The notes: a model not told the origin generated them from the sequence alone. A stretch of DNA of 7,210 bases from Xanthobacteraceae bacterium (GCA_030043175.1 JASHYD010001273.1:1-7210); one strand, 5' to 3'. Numbered from the stretch's first letter, positions 1 to 5,885 are shown. A program made the numbers and translations.

Positions 1-77
1 GCCGCGATGCACTGCTGCGAGGACGGCGCCGGCAACTGTTTGGCGCGGACCTGGGCGGGGAGAACGTGGGTGGTCAT
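1..77 (-). CDS. Unidentified protein, N-terminal fragment (runs off the left edge)
   Basis: An ATG on the minus strand at 77-75 opens a frame that stays open to the window edge for 25 codons, beginning MTTHVLPAQVRAKQLPAPSS and continuing QQCIA. An AAAGG ribosome-binding sequence (91-87 on the minus strand) sits 9 bases before the ATG, a good distance. The start lies only 15 bases after the stop codon of the 508-residue HTH-methyltransferase gene, so the two are very likely co-transcribed and functionally linked. The visible residues show no signal peptide, membrane segment or recognised motif, and I cannot name the family. The gene is partial because of the window boundary; there is no sign that it is broken. 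Confidence rests on the ribosome-binding site, the spacing and the open frame. Confidence 0.55.
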   Translation of the reverse strand, partial: MTTHVLPAQVRAKQLPAPSSQQCIA

Positions 78-92
78 GGGCTTGCGCCTTTG

Positions 93-1619
93 TTAGCTGC
101 GGCGCCGCGAGATGACGTAGGATTCGTCAAAGAACCACAGGCCGCCGTTCTTGCGCAGCACTTCGCGGGTGGCGGTGAGATAGCCGCTGTCGTTGACGAC
201 AGCAGCGAGCCGGTGGTCTTCGACCTGCGCCACGTAGATCGCGGCGTTCCAGGCGGCAAACAGCGTTGAGGTACCGATTGAATCGGCCAGTTCGGACGGT
301 AGCGTGTGCATGTCGTAGCGAAACAGCGCACGATTGTCGGAATTGACGTTGAAATTGAGCTCGCGCCCGGCTGGGCCGAGCTCCTGCTTGACGGCCTTCA
401 TGATCTGATGGCGGTCGTGGATGAAAGGGCTGTCGCCGGGCCACAGCCGCTGCACGATTTCAAGCCCGGGATCGTTGCCGTGGGAATGGATCGCGATGAG
501 ACGGCCCCCCGGTCCGAGCGCGCGAGCGAGCGGCGCGATGACGCGACGGGTCTTGAACTCGATCGGCGCCCGCGCCCGATAGGGCTGGGAGGCGATGATG
601 AGGTCGTAGCTCGCCTGGGTGCCGCCCGGTCGCGGCAGGATCGGGTCGAGCAGGAAACGATGATCGTCGCGAAAGATGACCAGCACCACCGGGCGGTCAT
701 AAACCGGGTTGCCCGTCTTCGGACTTACACCCGCTTTCCAGTTTTCCGCCAGGAACGGCTCGAGGTCGGTGATCTGCTCCTCGAACCTGTGGGCGGTGGC
801 TCCGGTGAGCGCCACCTCGTGCCACACCAGGCTCGATGCCGCGCTGACCGACTTGACGTGCAGCCACGGAGCATCCCCATAGGCGAGGTTGGTCAGCACC
901 AGCACGGTCGCAGGGTGCTCGACAAATCGGTCAGGCACTTTCTGCAAGGTCAGACGGGTGTCTTCCAGGCTGATTTCCTTGCCGACCACGTAGAACGGCA
1001 TGGCCGGAAAGCGGTCATGCATCGCCCGCATTACGCGCGCCAAGACGGTGCCGTCGCCGATGCCGGCATCAAACAGCCGAACCGATGGCGGGCGCGGATG
1101 AATATTGACCAATTCCTGCCCAACCCGGTGGGCCACAACCCACTTCTCGCTGCAGGTGTTCACAAACAAGAGATACTTCTGGCGATTATCGAAAAAGCGA
1201 AAATTGCGCTGCGGGTCCTGCGGCGCCGGCTGCGGGATCGGCTGCGGGATCGGCTGCGGGATCGGCTTCGGGGCGGGGCTTGGAGCGGGGCTTGGAGCGG
1301 AGATGGGGGCGGCTGAGGCCGAGAGCTTCCATAGAGGCCCGCCCGTCAAAAGGCTTGCGGAGCCGGCTGCAGCCCCATCTGCAACAACAAAAGGCTGCGG
1401 CGGCGGGCCGCCATGATAGGTCCGCAGGGGACCTGTGTCGCGATTTGCCTGCATAAAGGCATGGATCCGGTCCACCGTCTCGGTGGTGATGCGGCCGCCA
1501 TTGCGGAGGCGGTTTGCGAGCTTGCCGTCATTGACGGCGCGTCGTCCGAATGTCGATTCCGCCAGCCCGGTCTGGCGACAGAAGTCGGAAATCTCCGCCA
1601 AAAGCTCTTGAGCGGTCAT
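93..1619 (-). CDS. HTH-like domain / Pro-rich linker / SAM-methyltransferase-like protein, function unknown
   Basis: This 508-residue protein has three visible parts. Residues 1-58 form a compact all-helical domain resembling a Cro/XRE-type helix-turn-helix, with a TFGRRAVNDGKLANRLRNGG core at about 23-42. Residues about 60-137 are low complexity, with a PIPQ/PAPS repeat at 107-134. From about 140 to the end there is a Rossmann-type fold: DAGIGDGT (184-191) matches the glycine-rich SAM-binding motif I, DLIIASQPY (339-347) sits where motif IV is expected, and GPGGRLIAIHSHG (369-381) resembles the strand after motif VI. The assignment as a methyltransferase is therefore inferred from motifs; SQPY is not a canonical NPPY, so substrate and activity are open. 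The start is supported by AAGGA (1633-1629, minus strand) 9 bases upstream. A second gene follows after 15 bases. It could act as an autoregulating DNA-binding enzyme or use the HTH only to find its substrate. Confidence 0.85.
   Translation of the reverse strand: MTAQELLAEISDFCRQTGLAESTFGRRAVNDGKLANRLRNGGRITTETVDRIHAFMQANRDTGPLRTYHGGPPPQPFVVADGAAAGSASLLTGGPLWKLSASAAPISAPSPAPSPAPKPIPQPIPQPIPQPAPQDPQRNFRFFDNRQKYLLFVNTCSEKWVVAHRVGQELVNIHPRPPSVRLFDAGIGDGTVLARVMRAMHDRFPAMPFYVVGKEISLEDTRLTLQKVPDRFVEHPATVLVLTNLAYGDAPWLHVKSVSAASSLVWHEVALTGATAHRFEEQITDLEPFLAENWKAGVSPKTGNPVYDRPVVLVIFRDDHRFLLDPILPRPGGTQASYDLIIASQPYRARAPIEFKTRRVIAPLARALGPGGRLIAIHSHGNDPGLEIVQRLWPGDSPFIHDRHQIMKAVKQELGPAGRELNFNVNSDNRALFRYDMHTLPSELADSIGTSTLFAAWNAAIYVAQVEDHRLAAVVNDSGYLTATREVLRKNGGLWFFDESYVISRRRS
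1227..1297. repeat. Two adjacent 12-bp tandem repeats encoding the Pro-rich linker
   Basis: Three perfect copies of CGGCTGCGGGAT occupy 1227-1262, with a degenerate fourth at 1263-1274. They are followed by two perfect copies of CGGGGCTTGGAG at 1274-1297 and a decayed third. Read on the minus strand they encode the PAPS and PIPQ units of the linker at about residues 107-134 of the HTH-methyltransferase protein. The unit is a multiple of three, so gain or loss of copies keeps the frame and changes only linker length. Confidence 0.9.
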
Positions 1620-1701
1620 GGCAGGTTTTCCTTCGGCTTTTGCAATCCCTCGGGGGCGTGCGGCGAGTTCGGCATTTCGCCGCCTTTGGCTTGCGTTGCC
1701 A

Positions 1702-1731
1702 ATGACACCAGATCTGCTTTCGGCCCGTCAA
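1702..1731 (-). promoter_or_regulatory. Weak sigma-70-like promoter candidate for the HTH-methyltransferase operon
   Basis: On the minus strand TTGACG (1731-1726) is followed after 18 bases by TGTCAT (1707-1702), matching the -35 consensus at five positions and the -10 consensus at four. It would give a leader of about 75 bases before the start at 1619. The TCCCACT/AGTGGGA element lies just upstream of this -35, a position typical of activators. The call comes only from eye matching. Confidence 0.25.
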
Positions 1732-1741
1732 CCACAAAGGA

Positions 1742-1770
1742 TCCCACTTCCATAGTGGGACATTAGTGGG
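1742..1770. promoter_or_regulatory. Possible operator: TCCCACT/AGTGGGA inverted repeat plus TAGTGGG direct repeat
   Basis: TCCCACT (1742-1748) and AGTGGGA (1754-1760) form a perfect 7-bp inverted repeat with a 5-base spacer. TAGTGGG at 1753-1759 recurs at 1764-1770, 11 bases further on, which is about one helical turn. Three related half-sites on one face of the helix in a divergent intergenic region look like a regulator-binding site. The HTH protein encoded at 93-1619 is an obvious but untested candidate to bind it. Confidence 0.4.
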
Positions 1771-1877
1771 CAGAGATTGTTCCTGTGCTCTCTGATCGGC
1801 CGCAATAGTCTCCGCCGGGGTTGGACCGCACAACCCTGGATGGCATCCCCCAACGCCGGCAGCGGGCCGGGCTCCGA

Positions 1878-1907
1878 TTGCCGGCCATGCGGTGGCCAAT
1901 CCATAAT
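1878..1907 (+). promoter_or_regulatory. Sigma-70-like promoter candidate for the isomerase gene
   Basis: TTGCCG (1878-1883) and CATAAT (1902-1907) are 18 bases apart. The -10 matches the consensus at five of six positions and the -35 at four. Transcription would begin near 1914, leaving a leader of about 30 bases before the ATG at 1945. This also argues for the 1945 start, because a start at 1777 would lie upstream of the promoter. Confidence 0.4.
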
Positions 1908-1944
1908 ATGCACTGTGCGGCGCCACCCATCACATGAGAGGCCG

Positions 1945-2724
1945 ATGCCCCGCTTTGCTGCCAATCTTGGATATCTGTTCGCCGACCGGCCGCTTCTCGA
2001 AAGGTTCGCCGCTGCCGCGGGTTACGGCTTCGAAGCGGTCGAACTGCAGTTTCCCTATGAGCAGCCGGCGCAAGCCGTACGGCGCGAGATCGAGCGGCAT
2101 CGTTTGAGAATTTTAGGCGTCAATACGCCGCTTGGTTCCCGGGGGGAACCGGGGCTTGCCGGCGTTCCGGGGCGGCAGCGCGATTTCGACGCCTCGTTTG
2201 GCGAGGCGCTCGACTATGCGGTCGCGATCGGCGCCACCGCCATTCACTGCATGTCGGGCGAGGCGCCGCCGGAGCAGCAGGCCGAAGCCGAGAAGGTCTT
2301 CATCGCCAATCTCGCGCGCGCCGCAGACCGCGCTGGCGAACAGGGCATTACGATCCTGATCGAACCCATCAACCGGCGCGACCGGCCCGGCTATCTCCTG
2401 CATCGACCCGAGCAGGCCGCTGCCCTCATCGCACAGGTCGGTTGCTCCAATGTGCGCATGCAGTTTGATTTCTACCATGTCCAAATCGAGGGTGGCGACC
2501 TGATAGCGCGGTTTGCGCGCAACCAGGCGATCATTGGACATGTGCAGGTCGCGGCGGTGCCGTCGCGCGCGGAGCCCGACGAAGGCGAGGTGAATTATCC
2601 GGCGATCTTCGACATGCTCGATCGCAGCGCATATGCCGGGTTCGTCGGCTGCGAGTACCGGCCGCGCCGGCGCACCGAAGATGGGCTTGGTTGGGCGAGG
2701 CCCTACGGGATCGGCGCCGGGTGA
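1945..2724 (+). CDS. hyi: Hydroxypyruvate isomerase family protein (TIM barrel)
   Basis: The 259-residue product belongs to the xylose-isomerase-like TIM-barrel superfamily and resembles hydroxypyruvate isomerase, which interconverts hydroxypyruvate and tartronate semialdehyde in glyoxylate metabolism. Visible hallmarks are the N-terminal MPRFAANLGYLF strand, ILIEPIN (137-143) with the presumed catalytic and metal-binding Glu140, QFDFYH (173-178) with Asp175, GHVQ (198-201), and GCEYRP (235-240) with Glu237, the second presumed catalytic glutamate. The length is normal for the family (about 260). The ATG at 1945 was chosen because the family sequence begins there, with GAGAGG just upstream. 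No glyoxylate carboligase or tartronate semialdehyde reductase gene is adjacent, so the physiological substrate could also be a related 2-oxo sugar acid, as in the OtnI branch. The gene is convergent with the phosphoesterase gene, with 16 bases between stops. Confidence 0.85.
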   Translation: MPRFAANLGYLFADRPLLERFAAAAGYGFEAVELQFPYEQPAQAVRREIERHRLRILGVNTPLGSRGEPGLAGVPGRQRDFDASFGEALDYAVAIGATAIHCMSGEAPPEQQAEAEKVFIANLARAADRAGEQGITILIEPINRRDRPGYLLHRPEQAAALIAQVGCSNVRMQFDFYHVQIEGGDLIARFARNQAIIGHVQVAAVPSRAEPDEGEVNYPAIFDMLDRSAYAGFVGCEYRPRRRTEDGLGWARPYGIGAG

Positions 2725-2740
2725 GGAGGGCGCCCAATCC

Positions 2741-3739
2741 TTATGCGCTGCCGGACCAGGCCAATGCGAAGCGATTGAGTTCGGCGACCGCGCCAGACGG
2801 GCGCAAGCCGCGCGATACCACTTCGCAAGTCCAGGCACCGTGGCGGCCGCCGACCAAATAAAGATTATAGGCACCGGCGCGCTTCTTGGTGCTTACCGAT
2901 GCTGATGCTGACGGGACCCCGATCACCGGAACCCGGCCTCCCTCACCGGCGATCCAGACCAGCGAATGGGCGTGATCGTGGCCGTGGATGACGAGTTCTG
3001 CTCCCACGGCCGCCAGGGTACGCTGGAATGCTGCAGCGTCAATGAGGCACTTGTGGCGCGCGGACGGCAGCGGCGGATGATGAATCATAACGACCCGGAA
3101 CACGTTCTCTTTTCGTAAGTCGGCCAGCATCTTGGCGACGCACGCGATCTGTTGCTCGCCGACCTTGCCGGTCGCCATGAACGGCAGGGTCGCGATCGCC
3201 GTCGAGACGCCGACCAGCGCGACCGGCCCCCGCCGGCGCAAATACGGAAACAGAGTTGCCGGGGCGAGGCCGGGAATGGCAATCGCTGTCGTCGGCGGCT
3301 CGCCATTGAAATCCCTGGACACCTCAACCTTTCCGGGCCGGGAGGAAGGACAGCCAAGTACCTCATCACCCGCCATGTAGGGCGACCAGTGCTGGTCGCG
3401 GTGAAGCGCCGCAGCCGCCACATAGGCGTCGTGGTTGCCCGGCACCACGCTCACATCCGCTGGTGGCCCGAGAGTTTCGAGCCAGCGACGCGCGTGGTCG
3501 AACTCGGCCGGGAGGGCGATGTTGACAAGATCGCCAGTGACGGCGACGTGGTCGGGCTGGGTAGCGTGAAGGTCGCGGGTGACGACATCTAGCGCGTCGC
3601 GGCGATGGAGGCGATGCCGGCCGCGCTGCCAATTGATGTAGCCGACGAGGCGCTTCGATGCGAGTTCGCGCACCTGCGGGCGCGGCAGCGGCCCGAGATG
3701 CGGGTCTGAAAGATGTGCAAGCACGAACGGTTTGCTCAT
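2741..3739 (-). CDS. Calcineurin-like metallophosphoesterase
   Basis: This 332-residue soluble protein carries all the blocks of the two-metal calcineurin-like phosphoesterase family in order: DPH (Asp12, His14), GD (69-70), GNHD (101-104), His220 or His221 in IHHPP, and GHDH (253-256). Such enzymes cleave phosphomonoesters or phosphodiesters; the closest named type is the cyclic-nucleotide phosphodiesterase CpdA group, but the true substrate cannot be read from sequence. No signal peptide or membrane segment is seen, so it should be cytoplasmic. The stretch about 129-163, between the YMAGDE and FPYLRRRGP blocks, looks longer than I expect for this family. The start at 3739 is supported by the conserved N-terminus (FVLAHLSDPHLG); its ribosome-binding site is weak. 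It is transcribed toward the isomerase gene and is probably monocistronic. Confidence 0.9.
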   Translation of the reverse strand: MSKPFVLAHLSDPHLGPLPRPQVRELASKRLVGYINWQRGRHRLHRRDALDVVTRDLHATQPDHVAVTGDLVNIALPAEFDHARRWLETLGPPADVSVVPGNHDAYVAAAALHRDQHWSPYMAGDEVLGCPSSRPGKVEVSRDFNGEPPTTAIAIPGLAPATLFPYLRRRGPVALVGVSTAIATLPFMATGKVGEQQIACVAKMLADLRKENVFRVVMIHHPPLPSARHKCLIDAAAFQRTLAAVGAELVIHGHDHAHSLVWIAGEGGRVPVIGVPSASASVSTKKRAGAYNLYLVGGRHGAWTCEVVSRGLRPSGAVAELNRFALAWSGSA

Positions 3740-3832
3740 GGTTCGCTCAAGCGCCTCGTAGATGACAACTCTGCGCGCGATCGCGGCAGGCGGGACCGTT
3801 TTGCGTCTCCGCGCGGCTTTGTCATTCAGCTT

Positions 3833-3850
3833 ATCGCCCTTTTTGGCGAT
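3833..3850. repeat. Perfect 6-bp inverted repeat upstream of the metallophosphoesterase gene
   Basis: ATCGCC (3833-3838) and GGCGAT (3845-3850) flank CTTTTT. The T run is in the loop rather than after the stem, so this is not a terminator. It lies about 95 bases upstream of the phosphoesterase start and could be an operator or part of its promoter region. The surrounding gap between the two minus-strand genes (3740-3954) shows no other credible gene. Confidence 0.3.
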
Positions 3851-3920
3851 TCAGAACCAAGTGCTATGCCGTACTTCAACCGACAGCTTGTGAATGAGTG
3901 GCGCCGCAATCGATTTCCTT

Positions 3921-3942
3921 AAATTCCGGCTACTTTCCGGAA
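3921..3942 (-). terminator. Weak terminator-like hairpin after mbfA
   Basis: On the minus strand, TTCCGG (3942-3937) pairs with CCGGAA (3929-3924) across a 7-base loop. It is followed by TTT and lies 12 bases after the mbfA stop. The stem is only 6 bp and the T tract is short, so termination may be partial. It would separate mbfA from the downstream phosphoesterase gene. Confidence 0.4.
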
Positions 3943-3954
3943 AATTTTAGTCTG

Positions 3955-4911
3955 TTACGAGCTGCCGATGAGGATGCCGGCCGCGAACACGAGCGCGCCG
4001 CCGACAACCACTTGGAACGCCGCCGCCAGAAACGGCGTGTCCAGGTAGCGGTAACGAACATACGAAATCGCCGCAAGCTCAGCCGCCACCACCACGAATG
4101 CGGCCGCAGTGGCGACCGGGAAGCTTGGGATGAGGAACGGCAACGTGTGCCCGATGCCGCCCAAGAACGTCATCACGCCGCAGATCGCCCCGCGCAGCGG
4201 TGGCGCTCCGCGCCCGGTCAGCGAGCCGTCGTCGGACAGCGCTTCCGCAAAGCCCATCGAGATTCCCGCGCCGACCGATGCGGCAAGGCCGACCAAGAAC
4301 GTCTGCCAGGTATTGTGGGTCGCGAACGCGGCGGCGAACAGCGGCGCCAGCGTCGACACTGAGCCATCCATCAAGCCGGCCAGCCCGGGCTGAACGTATT
4401 GCAGAACGAATATCCGCCGAGCCGTCTCGTCCTCTCTCGCGCGCACATCCTGCGTAAGCAGGCCCTCGCCAAGCTTTTCGGCGAGATCTTCGTGCTTGTC
4501 CTCGGCGTCCGCAAGGGAGACCAGCAACTCCCGCACCGAGACGTCGCGCGACTGCTCTGCGGCTCGGCGGTAGAAGCGTGCGGTTTCGTATTCGGTCTCC
4601 GCGACATATTTGCGCACTTCGTCAAGCCCAAGCGGCCGCACGAGCCAGATCGGCCGGTGCCTGATGAAGCCGCGTATGTCCTGGCGCCGCACCAACGGCA
4701 GGAACTCTCCGAACTTGGCGTGGTAAAGGTCGTAGAGCATCGTACGATGGCGCGCCTCCTCGGCCGCCATGTCTTCGAACAACTTTGCCGAACTCGGATA
4801 TTGCTGGCGCAGCCCATGCGCGATGCTAAGGTAAATGCGGCAGTCCTCCTCCTCGTTGCTGATGGCGAGGGCGAGCACTTCCTGCTCGGACAGATCAACA
4901 AAGCGTTTCAT
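3955..4911 (-). CDS. mbfA: MbfA-type iron exporter: ferritin-like domain fused to a VIT1/CCC1 membrane domain
   Basis: The 318-residue protein joins a cytoplasmic rubrerythrin/ferritin-like domain (about 1-155) to a VIT1/CCC1 transporter domain (about 165-318). Candidate di-iron ligands are Glu20, Glu52-x-x-His55, Glu105/Glu107 and Glu137-x-x-His140. The membrane half begins FVLQYVQPGLAGLMDGSVST (168-187), containing the MDGSVST signature, continues with a GISMGFAEALSDDG block (216-229), and ends with hydrophobic segments near 240-257, 263-285 and 293-315. In rhizobia MbfA exports iron across the inner membrane, protects against iron and peroxide stress, and is controlled by the iron regulator Irr. 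Length and domain order are as expected for that family. No clear Shine-Dalgarno sequence precedes the ATG, but the N-terminus MKRFVDLSEQEVLALAIS fits the family. I found no obvious Irr-type iron control element upstream. It stands alone and its promoter region is AT-rich. Confidence 0.93.
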   Translation of the reverse strand: MKRFVDLSEQEVLALAISNEEEDCRIYLSIAHGLRQQYPSSAKLFEDMAAEEARHRTMLYDLYHAKFGEFLPLVRRQDIRGFIRHRPIWLVRPLGLDEVRKYVAETEYETARFYRRAAEQSRDVSVRELLVSLADAEDKHEDLAEKLGEGLLTQDVRAREDETARRIFVLQYVQPGLAGLMDGSVSTLAPLFAAAFATHNTWQTFLVGLAASVGAGISMGFAEALSDDGSLTGRGAPPLRGAICGVMTFLGGIGHTLPFLIPSFPVATAAAFVVVAAELAAISYVRYRYLDTPFLAAAFQVVVGGALVFAAGILIGSS

Positions 4912-4941
4912 GATGCGGGAGGCCCAGGTTCGAGTCGCGCA

Positions 4942-4970
4942 AATATGCTGATTAGCAAAGTGAACTGAAA
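4942..4970 (-). promoter_or_regulatory. Very tentative promoter for mbfA
   Basis: On the minus strand TTTCAG (4970-4965) and CATATT (4947-4942) are 17 bases apart, about 30 bases upstream of the ATG. The -10 matches four of six consensus positions and the -35 is poor, as expected if an activator or repressor governs it. The wider stretch to 5003 is AT-rich and holds other -10-like hexamers, so the exact site is uncertain. Confidence 0.2.
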
Positions 4971-5003
4971 CCCCATATATCCATTACATAAACATAATAT
5001 GCC

Positions 5004-5041
5004 AATAAAAAACGGCGTCCCCGGCCAAACCAGGGACGCCG
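5004..5041 (-). terminator. Strong Rho-independent terminator on the minus strand
   Basis: CGGCGTCCC (5013-5021) and GGGACGCCG (5033-5041) form a perfect 9-bp GC-rich stem with an 11-base loop. Read on the minus strand the hairpin is followed at once by TTTTTTATT (5012-5004), the textbook layout. On the plus strand there is no T tract after the stem, so it acts only for transcription running leftward. It lies 92 bases upstream of the mbfA start codon and downstream of no clear protein gene. Confidence 0.8.
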
Positions 5042-5095
5042 CAACAGCCGAGGCGGTGTGGGGATCGCCAGGGCTGACCAAGGTTCAGCGCAAAA
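5004..5095 (-). ncRNA. Candidate small RNA or attenuated leader ending at the minus-strand terminator
   Basis: A terminator implies a transcript that ends there, yet no credible minus-strand protein gene lies to its right before the opposing Nudix gene. The roughly 55 bases preceding it on the minus strand can fold: GCTGA (5089-5085) pairs with TCAGC (5077-5073) around a 7-base loop, and GGCG (5069-5066) with CGCC (5055-5052). That gives three hairpins in about 80 bases, a common small-RNA layout. The alternative is that this is the 5' leader of mbfA, with the terminator serving as an attenuator. The 5' end is a guess, since no convincing promoter was found; I do not recognise a known RNA family. 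Confidence 0.3.
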
Positions 5096-5279
5096 AACAA
5101 TTGCAATCGAGCCAAAATGAAGCGGACAAAAAACGATACGATGAATATACGCCAACTGAAAAAACCACCCTGCTTTTCATTAAGTCAGTCGGCGAGCTTG
5201 AGCAAAAACGAATTGCGACAGGCAGCTATGCGAGCGCCGCAAATCTCGCAAGACGCTCGCCACACAGTGGTCAGCTGAC

Positions 5280-5777
5280 GTGGCGGTGCTTCATCGTGTC
5301 CTGAGCAAGTTACGCTTCCTGACGGCGAGCGCCGCGCGCAGGTTCGCGCCCCTCTATTGGCGCTTCTCGCGTGGGTTGACGCTCGGCGTGCGCGGCCTCG
5401 TGATTGACGAGCAAGGCCGCGTGTTCCTGGTCAAACACACCTATGTCCGCGGCTGGCATCTCCCTGGCGGTGGCGTTGAACCGGGCGAGACCGTGCTCGA
5501 CGCCCTGGCGCGCGAACTCAAGGAGGAAGGCAACATCGATCTTGTCGATACGCCCAAACACTTCGGCATTTATTTCCAGCCCATCCTGTCGCAGCGCGAT
5601 CACGTACTGCTGTACGTGGTGGAGCGGTTTCGTCAGCTGGCGCCGCCGGTGCCGGACCACGAAATCAAGGCGCATGGTTTTTTTCACCGGGATGCGCTTC
5701 CGCCGGACACCAGTGCCGCCACGCGAGCGCGGATCGCCGAGGTCATGATGGGGGCTCCGCTGTCGTCGCGCTGGTAA
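5280..5777 (+). CDS. Nudix hydrolase
   Basis: The 165-residue product has a perfect Nudix box (G-x5-E-x7-RE-U-x-EE-x-G-U) at residues 64-86, with Glu70, Arg78, Glu79, Glu82 and Glu83 as the metal-binding and catalytic set. Nudix enzymes hydrolyse a nucleoside diphosphate linked to another moiety using Mg or Mn. The preceding block LTLGVRGLVIDEQGRVFLVK (33-52) is a normal first beta sheet, and GWHLPGG leads into the box. The substrate cannot be deduced. Residues 1-30, with an arginine-rich, aromatic RRFAPLYWRFSRG segment, form a short N-terminal extension. The start is uncertain: GTG at 5280 is used here, but GTG at 5286 is equally possible and neither has a clear ribosome-binding site. Confidence 0.88.
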   Translation: MAVLHRVLSKLRFLTASAARRFAPLYWRFSRGLTLGVRGLVIDEQGRVFLVKHTYVRGWHLPGGGVEPGETVLDALARELKEEGNIDLVDTPKHFGIYFQPILSQRDHVLLYVVERFRQLAPPVPDHEIKAHGFFHRDALPPDTSAATRARIAEVMMGAPLSSRW

Positions 5778-5885
5778 GAGCTTCGCCCGCGGGGTGTGGC
5801 GGGGATCGTGGAACCGCCCGGCCTTGCTGCGGGCCGCTTCCGTTGGGCCGGCGCGACTGGAAAACTTAAAGCCGACCTCGCCATC

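Larger units (their letters stand above)
1620..1944. other. Divergent intergenic region between the HTH-methyltransferase gene and the isomerase gene
   Basis: These 325 bases separate two divergently transcribed genes. I see no convincing protein gene here. The open frames on both strands are extensions or shadows: the frame of the isomerase runs open back to 1777, but its extra 56 residues have no family-like content. What the stretch does hold is a GTGGGA inverted and direct repeat cluster at 1742-1770, a weak minus-strand promoter candidate at 1702-1731 and a better plus-strand promoter candidate at 1878-1907. Confidence 0.6.
4912..5279. other. AT-richer divergent region between mbfA and the Nudix gene
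   Basis: This 368-base stretch separates mbfA (minus) from the Nudix gene (plus). Its composition differs from the flanks: by hand count 5101-5160 has 24 G or C in 60. It contains a strong minus-strand terminator at 5004-5041 and two further short inverted repeats at 5052-5069 and 5073-5089. Two plus-strand open frames cross it. The first, 4999-5304, has its N-terminus made by the terminator hairpin; the second, 5117-5278, encodes 53 residues beginning MKRTKNDTMNIRQLKK. Neither has a ribosome-binding site or recognisable family content, so I do not call them genes. Confidence 0.6.

Noticed and set aside
306..1316. 336-residue open frame on the plus strand
   Set aside because: It is antisense to the HTH-methyltransferase gene, its residues show no family features, and its length follows from the high GC content of the real gene.
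1777..1944. Upstream extension of the isomerase frame
   Set aside because: The extra 56 residues have no family-like content, and a plausible promoter (1878-1907) lies downstream of that start.
2113..2874. 253-residue open frame on the minus strand
   Set aside because: It lies antisense to the isomerase gene and overlaps the 3' end of the phosphoesterase gene; both real genes have complete conserved motifs.
3713..3922. 69-residue plus-strand open frame between the phosphoesterase gene and mbfA
   Set aside because: It has no ribosome-binding site or recognisable sequence, and it overlaps the 5' end of the phosphoesterase gene.
4927..4936. GGTTCGAGTC, resembling a tRNA T-loop
   Set aside because: The bases around it do not form a T-stem, and the sequence to its left is the 5' end of mbfA; no cloverleaf can be built on either strand.
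5117..5278. 53-residue plus-strand open frame directly before the Nudix gene
   Set aside because: Only one base separates its stop from the Nudix GTG, which hints at coupling, but there is no ribosome-binding site and the residues look like random low-GC coding; kept only as a possibility.
4999..5304. 101-residue plus-strand open frame
   Set aside because: Its first codons are made from the terminator hairpin and its end overlaps the Nudix gene; no ribosome-binding site is seen.
5798..5818. GGCGG/CCGCC inverted repeat just after the Nudix stop
   Set aside because: It has a short stem in very GC-rich DNA and no T tract; a better terminator candidate lies at 5886-5911.
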